DNA of 64,000 nt from Gemmatimonadota bacterium (GCA_021324775.1 JAJPIM010000045.1:62001-126000), one strand, 5' to 3'; positions 37,154 through 46,991 are shown, counted from the first letter of the stretch. Made by a program: numbers and translations. The notes: generated from the letters alone by a model not told the origin.

Positions 37154-38731
37154 TCATATGGCGCCAGCCCCGTCCGCTCCCCGCCGGCCTGCGAGAGTCA
37201 CAGCACCGCACTCAGCCGGGCGGTATCGGAGCGCTTCGGCCACGGCCGGCACCCCCACCATGTCATCGCCCTCGAGATCCGCGATAGTGCGAGCGACCTT
37301 GAGCACGCGATGATAGCCGCGCGCGGACAGCGCGAGGCGCTCGGCGGCGGCGACAAGCAACTCACGCGCGCGCGGCGCGACGGGCGTCTCGGCCTGTAGC
37401 CAGCGTCCCGGCGCGTGCGCGTTGCACGTGATGCCATGGCCACTGCGCATCGCATCGTAGCGCTTGTGCTGGATCCCGCGCGCGGCATCCACGCGCCCGC
37501 GCATGGTGGCGGACGAGTCACCCGGCGCTGCGGGATCGAGCGAGCGGAGCGGCACCGCGCCGACCGCAACATGCACGTCGATGCGATCGGCCAGGGGGCC
37601 GGAGAGACGGGACTGATATCGCGCGACCACGGCGGGCGTACAGCGGCAGGCGCCGCGCGGATCGCCAGCTTGGCCGCAGGGGCACGGGTTCGTCGCCGCG
37701 ATGAGGGTGAATCGCGCGGGGAATGTCACCGAACGGCGCGCACGCGCGATGACGACGCGGCCGTCCTCGAGCGGTTGCCGTAGTGCATCGAGCAACGACC
37801 GCGGGAACTCCAGCAACTCATCGAGAAACAGTACGCCGTGATGTGCGAGACTCACCTCGCCGGGCCGCGGTGCGCTACCCCCGCCAAGCAGCCCGGCGGC
37901 CGACACCGTGTGATGGGGCGAGCGGAACGGGCGAGGCGGCGGCAGCGGGTCATCGCTCGCGAGCACACCGGCGACCGAATGAACCGCGATCACGTCCAGC
38001 GTTTCGGTCTCGCTCAGTACAGGAAGAATTGTCGGCAGACGTCGCGCGAGCATCGTCTTGCCCGCGCCGGGCGGCCCGATGAGCAAGACATTGTGGCCAC
38101 CCGCCGCCGCCACCTCGAGTGCACGCTTGGCGCCCGCCTGTCCGGCCACGTCGGCGAAATCCACGCTGTCCGCCACGCGGGCGCGGTTTGGCGGACGCGG
38201 CGTCTCCGCCGCGGGCAGGAGTTGGTCTCGCAGCGCCCGCACCAGCGGTCCCAGCTCCGGGAGCGCTGCGAGCCGCACCGTCGTCACGAGTGATGCCTCC
38301 GTGATGTTGGCCGGCGGCAGCACGAGCGTCTCCCCAGGGGTTCGCGCCGCATGCCGTGCAAGCGGCAACGCCCCCCGGATCGGCCGGATCGATCCGTCCA
38401 GCCCCAACTCGCCCACGACCGTCAGGCCGTCGGCCGCGGACCGCGCGAGCTGTCCGGTCGCCATGAGCAGCGCCAGCGCGATCGGCAGATCGAACGCAGA
38501 CCCGCTTTTCGGTGTGTCGGCAGGGGCGAGATTGACGGTCACTCGTCGCGGCGGAAGCGTGAACCCGGCATTGACGATGGCCGAGTGGACGCGCTCGCGG
38601 CTCTCCTTGACCGCCCCCGCGGCGAGGCCGACGATCGTCCACTGCGGAAGACCGAGGGCCGCATCCACTTCGACCGTGACGTCGTAGGCGTCGATCCCCA
38701 GAACCGCGGCCGACCGGACAGCAGCGAGCAT
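37154..38731 (-). CDS. comM: YifB/ComM family Mg chelatase-like AAA ATPase
   Basis: A 525-residue AAA+ protein: the N-terminal LonC-like domain (VEVDAALGLPQWTIVGLAAGAVKESRERVHSAIVNAGF), then the ATPase with Walker A IGPPGAGKTMLARRLPTILP and Walker B VLFLDELLEFPRSLLDALRQPLEDG, and a C-terminal lid. ComM promotes branch migration during natural transformation in Haemophilus and Vibrio. The family is widespread, so competence itself cannot be inferred. The ATG at 38731 faces the divergent rhomboid gene across 120 bases; I see no promoter of high quality there. Confidence 0.92.
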   Translation of the reverse strand: MLAAVRSAAVLGIDAYDVTVEVDAALGLPQWTIVGLAAGAVKESRERVHSAIVNAGFTLPPRRVTVNLAPADTPKSGSAFDLPIALALLMATGQLARSAADGLTVVGELGLDGSIRPIRGALPLARHAARTPGETLVLPPANITEASLVTTVRLAALPELGPLVRALRDQLLPAAETPRPPNRARVADSVDFADVAGQAGAKRALEVAAAGGHNVLLIGPPGAGKTMLARRLPTILPVLSETETLDVIAVHSVAGVLASDDPLPPPRPFRSPHHTVSAAGLLGGGSAPRPGEVSLAHHGVLFLDELLEFPRSLLDALRQPLEDGRVVIARARRSVTFPARFTLIAATNPCPCGQAGDPRGACRCTPAVVARYQSRLSGPLADRIDVHVAVGAVPLRSLDPAAPGDSSATMRGRVDAARGIQHKRYDAMRSGHGITCNAHAPGRWLQAETPVAPRARELLVAAAERLALSARGYHRVLKVARTIADLEGDDMVGVPAVAEALRYRPAECGAVTLAGRRGADGAGAI

Positions 38732-38852
38732 GCGCCTGACGCTCGCGCGACGGCGTCATCCCGCCGTCAGCAGTCACCGTGCGAGGGATGCCTGCGGCCT
38801 GTGTAACGTGCCGCCACTGGCCCGGCGCGCCGCGCCAGGCGAACGTATACAC

Positions 38853-39623
38853 ATGACGCCATGGGTTCGCCGGCTCATTGCCGCCAATGTCTTCGTGTAC
38901 CTCGTACAGCAAGTCGTTCCCTCGGTGACGCAGGAGTTCCTGCTCCGTCCGCCGCTCGTCCTCGAGCGTCCGTGGACGCTCGTCACCTACATGTTTCTGC
39001 ACGACCCCAACAGCATCTGGCATATCGCGTTCAACATGTTCGCGCTCTGGATATTCGGTCCCCGCGTCGAGGAGCGTATCGGCAGTGGCAATTTCATCGC
39101 CATGTATCTCCTGAGCGGGATCGGCGGCGCGCTGTTCTCCTTTGCACCGCCGCAGGCGCCGACATTGGGGGCATCGGGCGCGATCATGGGCGTGACGCTG
39201 GCGTACGCGATGTACTGGCCGCGCGAGCGGTTTCTGATCTGGGGCGTTATCCCCGTACAGGTCTGGCTCCTGGTAGCGGCGTACGTGGTCATGGACGTGG
39301 CCGGCGTGGGTGGGATCGGCGGCGCGGGCATCGCGCACTTCGCGCATCTGGGCGGTTTGATCTCGGGGTTCCTCTATCTCAAGGTGATGCAGTTCCGGTC
39401 GCCGGCGAGGAGTTGGAAGAGGAAGATCGCCGCCCCCCGGCCCCCTGCACTGCTCGGTGATGCCGACAACCTGCGCCGGTGGCGCTCGATCCGCATCGAC
39501 GATCTGCATTCGGTCAACCGGGACGAGATCGTCCGGCTCCTGGACAAGGCGCAGACCCTCGGAACGAGGAGCCTCACCGAGGAAGAACGCGCCACGCTGG
39601 ATCGCTTCGCCGCGATGTCGTAA
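38853..39623 (+). CDS. rhomboid family intramembrane serine protease
   Basis: A 256-residue membrane protease with about six transmembrane segments. The nucleophile serine is in LGASGAIMGV, the partner histidine in FAHLGGLISGF, and HIAFNMFALWIFG is the family helix before the active site. A 75-residue cytosolic tail of charged helices follows (SVNRDEIVRLLDKAQTLG). ATG at 38853 is preferred; an earlier ATG at 38730 would add 41 residues with no family character. Substrate unknown. It is opposite in direction to comM and converges on the kinase gene. Confidence 0.9.
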   Translation: MTPWVRRLIAANVFVYLVQQVVPSVTQEFLLRPPLVLERPWTLVTYMFLHDPNSIWHIAFNMFALWIFGPRVEERIGSGNFIAMYLLSGIGGALFSFAPPQAPTLGASGAIMGVTLAYAMYWPRERFLIWGVIPVQVWLLVAAYVVMDVAGVGGIGGAGIAHFAHLGGLISGFLYLKVMQFRSPARSWKRKIAAPRPPALLGDADNLRRWRSIRIDDLHSVNRDEIVRLLDKAQTLGTRSLTEEERATLDRFAAMS

Positions 39624-39658
39624 CGCCGGCGCGGATCGCGAGACATCGAAAAATCCCG

Positions 39659-41431
39659 CTACGTTCCGCGCGCGACCACCGCCGGCGCGGAGCGCCCGGC
39701 CCCCGGGGCCGGGGCGCCAAATACCAGCCGGCGCCACCACCCGGCACGCCGTTCAGCGCGTGACACGGTTTTCACCGTTGCGCGCCAAGCGCGTTGCATG
39801 GCGGCCGCGTCGGCGAACCGGCTCTCGGGCGTGATGGCCAGTCCGCGGCGCAACCACGGCTCCAGCGCTTCGTGGAACTCATCGAGGTCCAGTCCGCCGG
39901 CCAGTTGCCGGGCCAGGATCGCTCTCGCATCCCCGTCGCCGAACGGCGGGCGCCCCGACAGCACGAACGCGACGATGGCAGCGATCGCGAAGCAGTCCAC
40001 GCTCGACCCCTGCTGTTCCCCCAGCAACTGCTCGGGCGCCGCAAACGCCGGTGTGCCGGTTGGCCCACCGGGCGTCTCGCCCGGAATGTACGCGATACCG
40101 AAATCACTCATACGCCACCGGCGATAGCGATCAATCAGGATGTTCTCCGGCTTGAGGTCGCGGTGGACGATCCCGCTCCCATGCGCCGCACTCAGACCGT
40201 CGAGCACGAGATCCACCTGCGGCGCGATCTCGGCGATCGGCCGCGGTCCGCTGCGTGCGATCAGATCGGCTACCGACCCACCCTCGGCCAGCTCCATGGT
40301 GTACCATGCGACATCGCCGCGCCGGTCCCAATCGTAGACGGGAACGATCGCCGGGTGGGCGAGCTGCGCCGCAAGCTGCGCTTCCCGCCGAAAACGGGAG
40401 ACCGCGGCATCGTCTCGCGCGACGCGCGGATGCAGCATCTTGAGCGCGACCTCCCGCTCCAGCGACAGATCCCGGACGCGCCACACCGAGCCGAACGTCC
40501 CGGTGCCGAGCGGTGACAGCACTTCGTAGTCATCGCCGAGGGCCCAGCGCAGGCGCTGCTCGCTCCCCTCTGGCGCGCCGCTGCCATCCTCGACATCGCC
40601 CAGGGCCTGTCCCGACCGTGGCGGCGCGGAGACCCGCTCGAGCGTGCGGAGCAGCGCGCCCACGGACGCGAACCGTGAATCAGGCGCCGCCAACAGCGCG
40701 CGGTCCAGCACCGTTGCCAATCCCTGCGGACACTCGGGGCGCACCCATCGGACGGGCGGTACGTCTTGCGCGGGTGGCAGCTCGCCCGTGAGCAGCATGA
40801 AGCACACGGCGGCGAGCTGCCACTGATCGCTGCGGACATCCGGCATCCACCGGCCGTCGGAGCTCTCCGGGGGCGCGGGCGTCCAGCGCCGGTCGGGCGC
40901 GAGCCCCGCCGGGATGGCTTCGCGGGGTACGGCCCACTGCCAGCCGAGGAGCCACAACCGGCGCGTGGGCGTGACCCACACGGTCTGTGGCGAGAGCGCG
41001 CCGTGGACGCCGCCGCTGTCGTGGATATACGCGAGCGCCGATCCCGCCGCGCGCAGCACCTGCACGACATACGGCACTTCGTTGGGACCGAGGCGGGCGA
41101 CTCGCGCGGCGATCGTCTCACCCTCGATCCATCGGCGTAGATATCCGGGTCCGCGGCGCGTCTCGCGCGCGACCGACCAATAGTGGTACGTGGTCGGTAC
41201 CGACGGATGGCTCCGGTGCGCGAGCTGCCGGGCCTCCGCCGCCAGCCACGCATAGTGATCCGGGTTGGGCGCCGTGACGAGCGCCAGCGACCGGCCCAGC
41301 GCATCGACCACTTCCTGGGCGTGCCGGAACTCGCCGGTCACGCCGGTCGAGCCCCAACTCCAGTCGTTCGGGAGCTGCCACCCGGCCAGATGCGCCGGCA
41401 GCTCGCGCGTCGTCACGTTGATGCCGCTCAT
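39659..41431 (-). CDS. tandem pseudokinase plus Ser/Thr protein kinase, cytosolic
   Basis: A 590-residue protein with two kinase-like halves. The N-terminal half (about 20-285) has a kinase-like layout, but the catalytic loop reads HGALSPQTVWVT instead of HRDLKPEN and no DFG follows, so it is probably inactive. The C-terminal half (from about 305) has a Gly-rich loop (PLGTGTFGSVW), VALKML lysine, HRDLKPENILI at 423-430, SDFGIAY near 443 and an APE motif, so it should be active. No membrane segment or receptor is visible. The ATG overlaps the stop of the upstream histidine kinase gene in an ATGA arrangement, so the two should be produced together. Confidence 0.88.
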   Translation of the reverse strand: MSGINVTTRELPAHLAGWQLPNDWSWGSTGVTGEFRHAQEVVDALGRSLALVTAPNPDHYAWLAAEARQLAHRSHPSVPTTYHYWSVARETRRGPGYLRRWIEGETIAARVARLGPNEVPYVVQVLRAAGSALAYIHDSGGVHGALSPQTVWVTPTRRLWLLGWQWAVPREAIPAGLAPDRRWTPAPPESSDGRWMPDVRSDQWQLAAVCFMLLTGELPPAQDVPPVRWVRPECPQGLATVLDRALLAAPDSRFASVGALLRTLERVSAPPRSGQALGDVEDGSGAPEGSEQRLRWALGDDYEVLSPLGTGTFGSVWRVRDLSLEREVALKMLHPRVARDDAAVSRFRREAQLAAQLAHPAIVPVYDWDRRGDVAWYTMELAEGGSVADLIARSGPRPIAEIAPQVDLVLDGLSAAHGSGIVHRDLKPENILIDRYRRWRMSDFGIAYIPGETPGGPTGTPAFAAPEQLLGEQQGSSVDCFAIAAIVAFVLSGRPPFGDGDARAILARQLAGGLDLDEFHEALEPWLRRGLAITPESRFADAAAMQRAWRATVKTVSRAERRAGWWRRLVFGAPAPGAGRSAPAVVARGT

Positions 41432-44400
41432 GCGACAGACAACGCTAATACAATCGTGACTCGCGTACCGGTCCCGGGGTCGCTTTCCACTACAATCGTA
41501 CCGCCCCACCCGTCGACGATGCGGCGGCTGAGGGCCAGCCCCAACCCGCTGCCACTCGTCCGCGTGGAGAAATGCGGCTCGAATATACGGGGCAGGACAT
41601 CGGCGCCGATGCCTTCACCGTCGTCGTCCACGGTGATGATCGCGCGTCCCGCGCCATCGCGTCCGGGCGTCGCGTGGGGACGGTCGGATGCCCCACGCTC
41701 GACCGCGACGTGCACCGACACCTGCCGCGCACGCGCCAGGCGAGCGTTCTCGAGCACGTTGAGCAGCACCTCACGCAGGTCATCGGCGCGCGCGAGCGCC
41801 ACGACGGCATCGTCGGCGCCGGTGAGCCCCCACGTCACACCGCCCCCTGCACCGAGGCGTTCGAGTTCGACGACATCTTGCACCACGTGTACGATGTCCG
41901 TCGGCTCGGCCGGCGCCCGCTCGTCCGGCGCGGAGCCGTAGCGGCTGAACGCCCGCGCGATCTGATCGAGCCGGTCGATCTCCGCGAGAATGCGTCCCGC
42001 GTTCTGGTCGAGGATGCGATCGAAGTCGGCCCGGCGCGCCGCCCTGGCCCGCTGGAGATGCTGGATGCCGAGGCGGATCGGGGTCAGCGGGTTCTTGATT
42101 TCGTGCGCGACCTGCCGAGCCATTTCGCCCCACGCGAGCACGCGCTGGCTCTCTCCGAAATCGGCGGCCATTCTCCTGAACGCGGCGAATACGGGCACGA
42201 ACTCGACCGGCGGATCCCCCGCGAGATCCGGTTCGCGGTCACCGACCGCCATGGCGAGCGCCGCGCGGCGGAGGGCATCGATCGGGCGCGCGAAGCGCCG
42301 CGCGGCGAGTCCGCTCAACCCCAGCGCGGCGGCCGCTCCGAGGACCGTGGTGAACAGCACGAGAATCCCGAGGTCATCGCGGCGCGTGTCGAGACCCGCT
42401 TCGTCGCCGCGGGCCGGAGCGGCGAGGACGACGCGATCGCCACCGGCGGCATCGACGGCCCGGTAGCCGATCAAGACGCGGCCGCCGCCAAGTTCGGCCG
42501 CGCGGCTGGCCCGCACCTCGTTGCCGAGACCGAGGCCCAGCTCGAGGTCCGGACGCAGGAACCGGCCGAGCGGCGCGAGCGCATCATAGAGCGAATCGCT
42601 CGTCGAACGGAGCGCGCCGTCGTCGTAGAGCAGAATCGGCGTCCCGACCAGCGCGGCGTCGGTGGAGAGATCGTCGAGACCTCCCGAAGCAACACCGCGA
42701 AGCGTCTGCCACACGAGCAGCGCCCGCTCCTCGGCATCGTCCGATCGCAGCCGCCGGTAGGACCACGCCGCGAACATCACCGCCGGGACGACGAAGAAAC
42801 CGAAGAGCACGATCGTGAGCTGCGTGCGATAGCTCCGCGACCAGCGCCGGGCGTGGCCCATCATCCATCGCGCCAGCACGCCATCACCGGCGACGCTGAC
42901 AGCCCACAGCAGGCTGGCAGCCAGCAGATCCAGCACCACGAGCAGGACCGCGCGCTGGACGAGCGCATCGAACGGCCGCAGCTCGACCTCCACATGCGCA
43001 CGCGCCGGCCCCGCGCTCGTCGGCACGAGCCAATCGCCGTGCAGCGCGCTCCCGGCGCGCGTCCAGCGCACTGGCACGCCTTTGTACCGGGCCAGCGGGC
43101 CCGCAAACCCGGAGGCCGCCGCCTGGACCGCGACGGAATCGGCCCCGCGGCCGACTGCACTATCGACTCCCAGCAGATCGCCTTGTGGCGCACTGGCCGC
43201 GGTGCGCCGCTCGGGAACCACCTCGAGCAGCGAGATCGTGTAGGGTGGCGACAGCCCGGGATCGGGAGCGAGGCCGAGCAGCGGTGCGAAGGAGTTGGCG
43301 GCGATCAGGCGCGTCTGCGGGGCCACGACGACCGTCGTCACGCTGCCGTTCGCCGCGGGCACGGCGAGGACGAGCTGCACGCCGGGTGAGCCCGCGGCCT
43401 CGGACAAGACGACCGCGCGCCCCACGAGCGCCTCACTCGCGATCGCCGCCACCAATCCGGTGTCGGTGTCGAACCGGGCCAGTTCCAGCGTGACGTCCGG
43501 TCCGCCACCGGCCGCGCGGACGGCGAGGCGCACCGGGTAGTCGGCGGCCGCGAGGTCGGAACGCGCGTAGCGATGCAGGAGGTCGGCGCGGCTGACCGGA
43601 GGCGGAGCCGACGCGAGCTCGGTCCCGAAGCGATCGAGGAGCGCCACCGCATTGGGATCCGGGACCGCGAGTCCGGCGAGGTCGCGTTCGGCGAGCACGA
43701 TTCGTTTCTGCGCCGTTGTGCCCCACACGACCACCGCGGACCCCAGCGCCGCGACGAGGGCGGACAGGAACACCCTCCAGCGGGAGCCGCGCGCAAAGGC
43801 GGCCGCCGCGCCTGCCAGGCACCACGGGATCGCGTACCACGCGGGCCATCCGCCTGGTGCAACCCAGAGGATCGGTCCGAGGACCGCGGCCGCGCCGGCG
43901 ATGACGACGGCGACGACCGGCCAGAGACCCTGCCGCTCCGCCAGCGCACTCCGGACCGCGACCGATGCGCCAACGAGCAGAGCGGCCGCACCCAGCGCGA
44001 GCGCAATCTGCCAGCCGACCCAGAGCGTGAGCGGGACCGCGGCACCTGGAGGCGTGATGCCGCCGGCAACATACGCGACGGCGAAGGGCGCGCCGAGGCT
44101 CGCCACGAGCGCGATGGCTACGGCCAGCAATCGGGGACGGAGCCGGGCCCGGGCCCGCGCCGCAGCGAACGCGGCCAGCAGCGCGATCGCGCTGGTCGCG
44201 CCCAGCGCACCGATGCTCGCCGTGTACGGGCCCCCGACCGGCGAGAAGAAATACGTCGGGTCGACCAGCCGGCTGGTGTTGGAGAATGCGTTGAGCGGAA
44301 CGATCGCGAGCGCCGCGAGCGGGACCGCGAGCGCGACCAACCGGCGGCCTGGCGCCGCCCGGCGCGGACGCCATTCCGCGACGAGGAATCCCACCAGCGC

Positions 44401-45273
44401 CACCGCGAACGCCAGCGCGCCGGTGTTCTGGGCTTGCTCCGTCACGCGCTCGGCCGCCTCTTCGAGTTGCGGCGGGATCGGCCGCACGGTCGCGAGAGGG
44501 ACCCCTGCGGGCTCGAATGCGGCCGGCGTGTTGTCGGCGATCGGCGGCGCGCCCGCGGAGGGTGGCATCAGCGCGAATCCGTCGACACCGGTGCGCTCCG
44601 CGATCGTCTCGTCCAGCGGGCGCGAGAGCCGGTCGGCGGGCGGTTCGGCATGCAGCAGTGCCACGGCGACCGCCCGGGCGGTACCCCGCTGGACCGTGGC
44701 CTGCAGGGCGACATAGAAGGGCGTCCGTACCACTGCGAATGGTGCGCCGCTCGTGTCTGGCACTGTCCGCAGGGTCCCGCTCCACGCTACGGGGCGGCCA
44801 TCGCGCGACAGCACGATGCTCCGCTCACCGTCGCCGCGCGCGAGCGGCGCCAGCCATGCGAACGCGTCGGCGGGGTCGGCTGGTGCGTCGAGGGCCTTCG
44901 TCGCGCTGTTGCGCAAATCGGACGCGAGCGCCGTCAGTTCGTCGTGCATCACCGCGGCACTGTGCCGAGTGATCGCCGCGACCGTGTCGTCCCACGAACG
45001 GACAACGCGATCGAGCGCGACCTGGCCCATGGTCGCGAGCGCACAGAACGTAACCAGTGCGAGCACGGCGACCACCGGCCCGAGCGTCCGCTGCCGGCGC
45101 CCGATCCACGCGGCTGCCACGGTAGCGGCCACACAGACGACGAGGTAAGGTACGGCGGGCGTCTGAAGCCATCCGGCAGCGGCCAGCAGTGCGCACGCGG
45201 CGCTGGCGGACCACCAGAGTGAACGCGGTGGCTGCTGGCGGCGCGGCCGGCGCACCGGACGGAGCAGCGGCAC
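41428..45273 (-). CDS. giant NtrY-like sensor histidine kinase
   Basis: A very large sensor kinase of about 1281 residues. It has roughly 14 hydrophobic segments: three at the N-terminus, a cluster of about eight in the middle, then further pairs, separated by three extracytoplasmic stretches. A HAMP-like linker (FARPIDALRRAALAMAVGDREP) leads to the H-box (MARQVAHEIKNPLTPIRLG, His near 1056) and the HATPase_c domain (DDDGEGIGADVL, SGLGLALSRRIVDGWGG). The HEIKNPLTPIRL block resembles NtrY. Usual NtrY proteins are near 700 residues, so the N-terminal membrane region is enlarged. The start is uncertain: GTG at 45273 is preferred because the creatininase-family gene diverges at 45338. The downstream kinase gene overlaps by four bases. 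Confidence 0.85.
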   Translation of the reverse strand: MPLLRPVRRPRRQQPPRSLWWSASAACALLAAAGWLQTPAVPYLVVCVAATVAAAWIGRRQRTLGPVVAVLALVTFCALATMGQVALDRVVRSWDDTVAAITRHSAAVMHDELTALASDLRNSATKALDAPADPADAFAWLAPLARGDGERSIVLSRDGRPVAWSGTLRTVPDTSGAPFAVVRTPFYVALQATVQRGTARAVAVALLHAEPPADRLSRPLDETIAERTGVDGFALMPPSAGAPPIADNTPAAFEPAGVPLATVRPIPPQLEEAAERVTEQAQNTGALAFAVALVGFLVAEWRPRRAAPGRRLVALAVPLAALAIVPLNAFSNTSRLVDPTYFFSPVGGPYTASIGALGATSAIALLAAFAAARARARLRPRLLAVAIALVASLGAPFAVAYVAGGITPPGAAVPLTLWVGWQIALALGAAALLVGASVAVRSALAERQGLWPVVAVVIAGAAAVLGPILWVAPGGWPAWYAIPWCLAGAAAAFARGSRWRVFLSALVAALGSAVVVWGTTAQKRIVLAERDLAGLAVPDPNAVALLDRFGTELASAPPPVSRADLLHRYARSDLAAADYPVRLAVRAAGGGPDVTLELARFDTDTGLVAAIASEALVGRAVVLSEAAGSPGVQLVLAVPAANGSVTTVVVAPQTRLIAANSFAPLLGLAPDPGLSPPYTISLLEVVPERRTAASAPQGDLLGVDSAVGRGADSVAVQAAASGFAGPLARYKGVPVRWTRAGSALHGDWLVPTSAGPARAHVEVELRPFDALVQRAVLLVVLDLLAASLLWAVSVAGDGVLARWMMGHARRWSRSYRTQLTIVLFGFFVVPAVMFAAWSYRRLRSDDAEERALLVWQTLRGVASGGLDDLSTDAALVGTPILLYDDGALRSTSDSLYDALAPLGRFLRPDLELGLGLGNEVRASRAAELGGGRVLIGYRAVDAAGGDRVVLAAPARGDEAGLDTRRDDLGILVLFTTVLGAAAALGLSGLAARRFARPIDALRRAALAMAVGDREPDLAGDPPVEFVPVFAAFRRMAADFGESQRVLAWGEMARQVAHEIKNPLTPIRLGIQHLQRARAARRADFDRILDQNAGRILAEIDRLDQIARAFSRYGSAPDERAPAEPTDIVHVVQDVVELERLGAGGGVTWGLTGADDAVVALARADDLREVLLNVLENARLARARQVSVHVAVERGASDRPHATPGRDGAGRAIITVDDDGEGIGADVLPRIFEPHFSTRTSGSGLGLALSRRIVDGWGGTIVVESDPGTGTRVTIVLALSVA

Positions 45274-45337
45274 CCGTCTCGGCAGCGATGGCTCGGCGCG
45301 GCGGGGCGAATCAGGTGGGACTTCTACACGATTGGGA

Positions 45338-46057
45338 ATGACGACTCCGCAGCGTCTAAAGGATCTCGCGCCTGATCGCATCAAGGCAGCCATCGCCGCC
45401 GATCCGCGCCTCATCGTGCCAATCGGGACCTGCGATCCTCATGGGCCTCATCTGCCGATCGGGTGCGATACCCTGCTCGTCGAACGCCTGGCCGACGATC
45501 TGTCCGCCGAATTCGGCATGCTCCGGGCACCCACGGTGGAGTACGGGGTCAGTGCCGATGCGGCGCGCGGCCATCCCCGTTCCGGGTCGGTGCGCAAGAA
45601 GACCCTTCACCTGTTGCTCAATGACCTGCTCTCGTCATGGGAGCATGCGGGCATCCGGGAGTTCATCCTGCTCACCGCCAACGGCGACGATGCGCACCGC
45701 GAAGCACTCGCCACGGTGATGACGGCGGCGGCGCGGGTCCGGGTCGTCGATGCGTGCGCTGCCAACGTGACGGGTCTCATCGCCGGTCCAGACGGGTGGC
45801 TCTGCGGGGGTGAAGCGGACACTTCGCTCATGTTGTACCTCGCTCCCCATCTCGTCGACATGCGTCTGGCCGAACAGTATACCCCGGACACGACGAACCG
45901 GCGACCGGGCACGTGGGGATGGCCGCGCGCGAACCGGGATGTCCAGCGAAGCCCGGCGGCCGTCGGGGCCACGGCCGCCAGCGGTGCCGCGCTGTACGAC
46001 CATATCCGCGCCCGTATCGCCCACCGGATCGTCGCCGCGTCCGGCACGCCCAACTGA
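45338..46057 (+). CDS. creatininase-family amidohydrolase, atypical metal motif
   Basis: A 239-residue protein of the creatininase/MftE/ArfB superfamily: PIGTCDPHGPHLPIGCDT at the start matches the metal-binding GSxEQHGPHLPLxTD block, and GGEADTSLMLYLAP matches the later HAGExETS block. Differences from the family are Glu to Asp in the first block, and loss of the usual GHGGN motif, read here as NGDDAH. The family includes creatininase and FAPy deformylase; the substrate is unknown here. Start is ATG 45338, or TTG 45332. Divergent from the giant histidine kinase. Confidence 0.8.
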   Translation: MTTPQRLKDLAPDRIKAAIAADPRLIVPIGTCDPHGPHLPIGCDTLLVERLADDLSAEFGMLRAPTVEYGVSADAARGHPRSGSVRKKTLHLLLNDLLSSWEHAGIREFILLTANGDDAHREALATVMTAAARVRVVDACAANVTGLIAGPDGWLCGGEADTSLMLYLAPHLVDMRLAEQYTPDTTNRRPGTWGWPRANRDVQRSPAAVGATAASGAALYDHIRARIAHRIVAASGTPN

Positions 46058-46099
46058 TGACATTGCTCCGATGATCGCATGGCACGAGAGGCGTGAGGC

Positions 46100-46834
46100 G
46101 TGCCTGGCGTGACGCGGCGTCTCGGATGCCTGGTGTGGCCGGTGATCGCGGCCGCCAGCCCAGCCGCCATCCCGGCCGCGATGGCGGGACAGGCGGCGCA
46201 GGCTGTCGATGCGGGCAGCTTCACCATCGTGCACGGCACGGCGAAGATCGGCCGGGAGGAGTTCACGATCCGCCGCGTGCCTGATCCCGACAACGGATAT
46301 ATCCTGAGCGGCATCGCGGTGTATGCCGACCGGCGTCTCACGCCGACGCTCGTCACGGATTCAGCGGGCGCGCCGCTGCGCTATCAGGTAGAGGTGCGAT
46401 CCGCCGAGCGCCGCCAGGAGCTTCTCACGCTGCAGATCGTGCGGGGGCACGCGAGCCAGCGCACGCAAACGCCGCACGGCGAATCCGCGACCGAGTTTCG
46501 CGTCGCCGACGGCGCGAGACTTCTCGACGATGATGTATACAATCAGTACTACCTGATCGCGCGCAGCGTGATGAGCGGGCGGAGTCCCACGCCTGGATTC
46601 TCCGAGGCGATCCGGGCCGTGGTTCCCCACGGGTCGTCGGAGTCGGTGGACCGGATCACGGTGGTTGGCGACGACTCGGTCATGGTGGGTGGCCACCTGT
46701 TGGACGCGACGCGGCTGCGGCTCACGGCCCCATCGGTCGACCGGGAAGTCTGGGCCGATGCGCTCGGACGGATCCTGAAAGTCGCCATCCCCGCGCGCGA
46801 TGTGGTTGCGACGCGCGACGACGCGCCGCAATAG
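46100..46834 (+). CDS. secreted protein of unknown function
   Basis: A 244-residue exported protein with a signal peptide (about 1-30, AAIPAAMAGQ) and a strand-rich body (GSFTIVHGTAKIGREEFTIRRV, YILSGIAVYADRRLTPTLV). The C-terminal half (DRITVVGDDSVMVGGHLLDATRLRL, then VWADALGRILKVAIP) recalls DUF3108-type periplasmic proteins, but I am not sure of the family. It lies between the creatininase-family gene and the exporter cluster and is probably independent of both. Start: GTG 46100 or 46109. Confidence 0.6.
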   Translation: MPGVTRRLGCLVWPVIAAASPAAIPAAMAGQAAQAVDAGSFTIVHGTAKIGREEFTIRRVPDPDNGYILSGIAVYADRRLTPTLVTDSAGAPLRYQVEVRSAERRQELLTLQIVRGHASQRTQTPHGESATEFRVADGARLLDDDVYNQYYLIARSVMSGRSPTPGFSEAIRAVVPHGSSESVDRITVVGDDSVMVGGHLLDATRLRLTAPSVDREVWADALGRILKVAIPARDVVATRDDAPQ

Positions 46835-46991
46835 CTCGCGCGCCTCGTCACCTGGGCGGAGGCAGGCCCATCCTCAGTTGGGCCCTTCCCGGCGCCCGCC
46901 GGCGAAGGTTTGAAACCCAGTCTCCAGTTGCCGCGTAGGGCGACCAGACGCGACCGGCAACGCGGGACGTCTTCCCTTGGACCAATTCAGG

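Noticed and set aside
43573-45222. A 549-codon open frame antisense to the histidine kinase
   Set aside because: Codon-bias shadow: low-complexity Arg/Glu-rich product without a domain.
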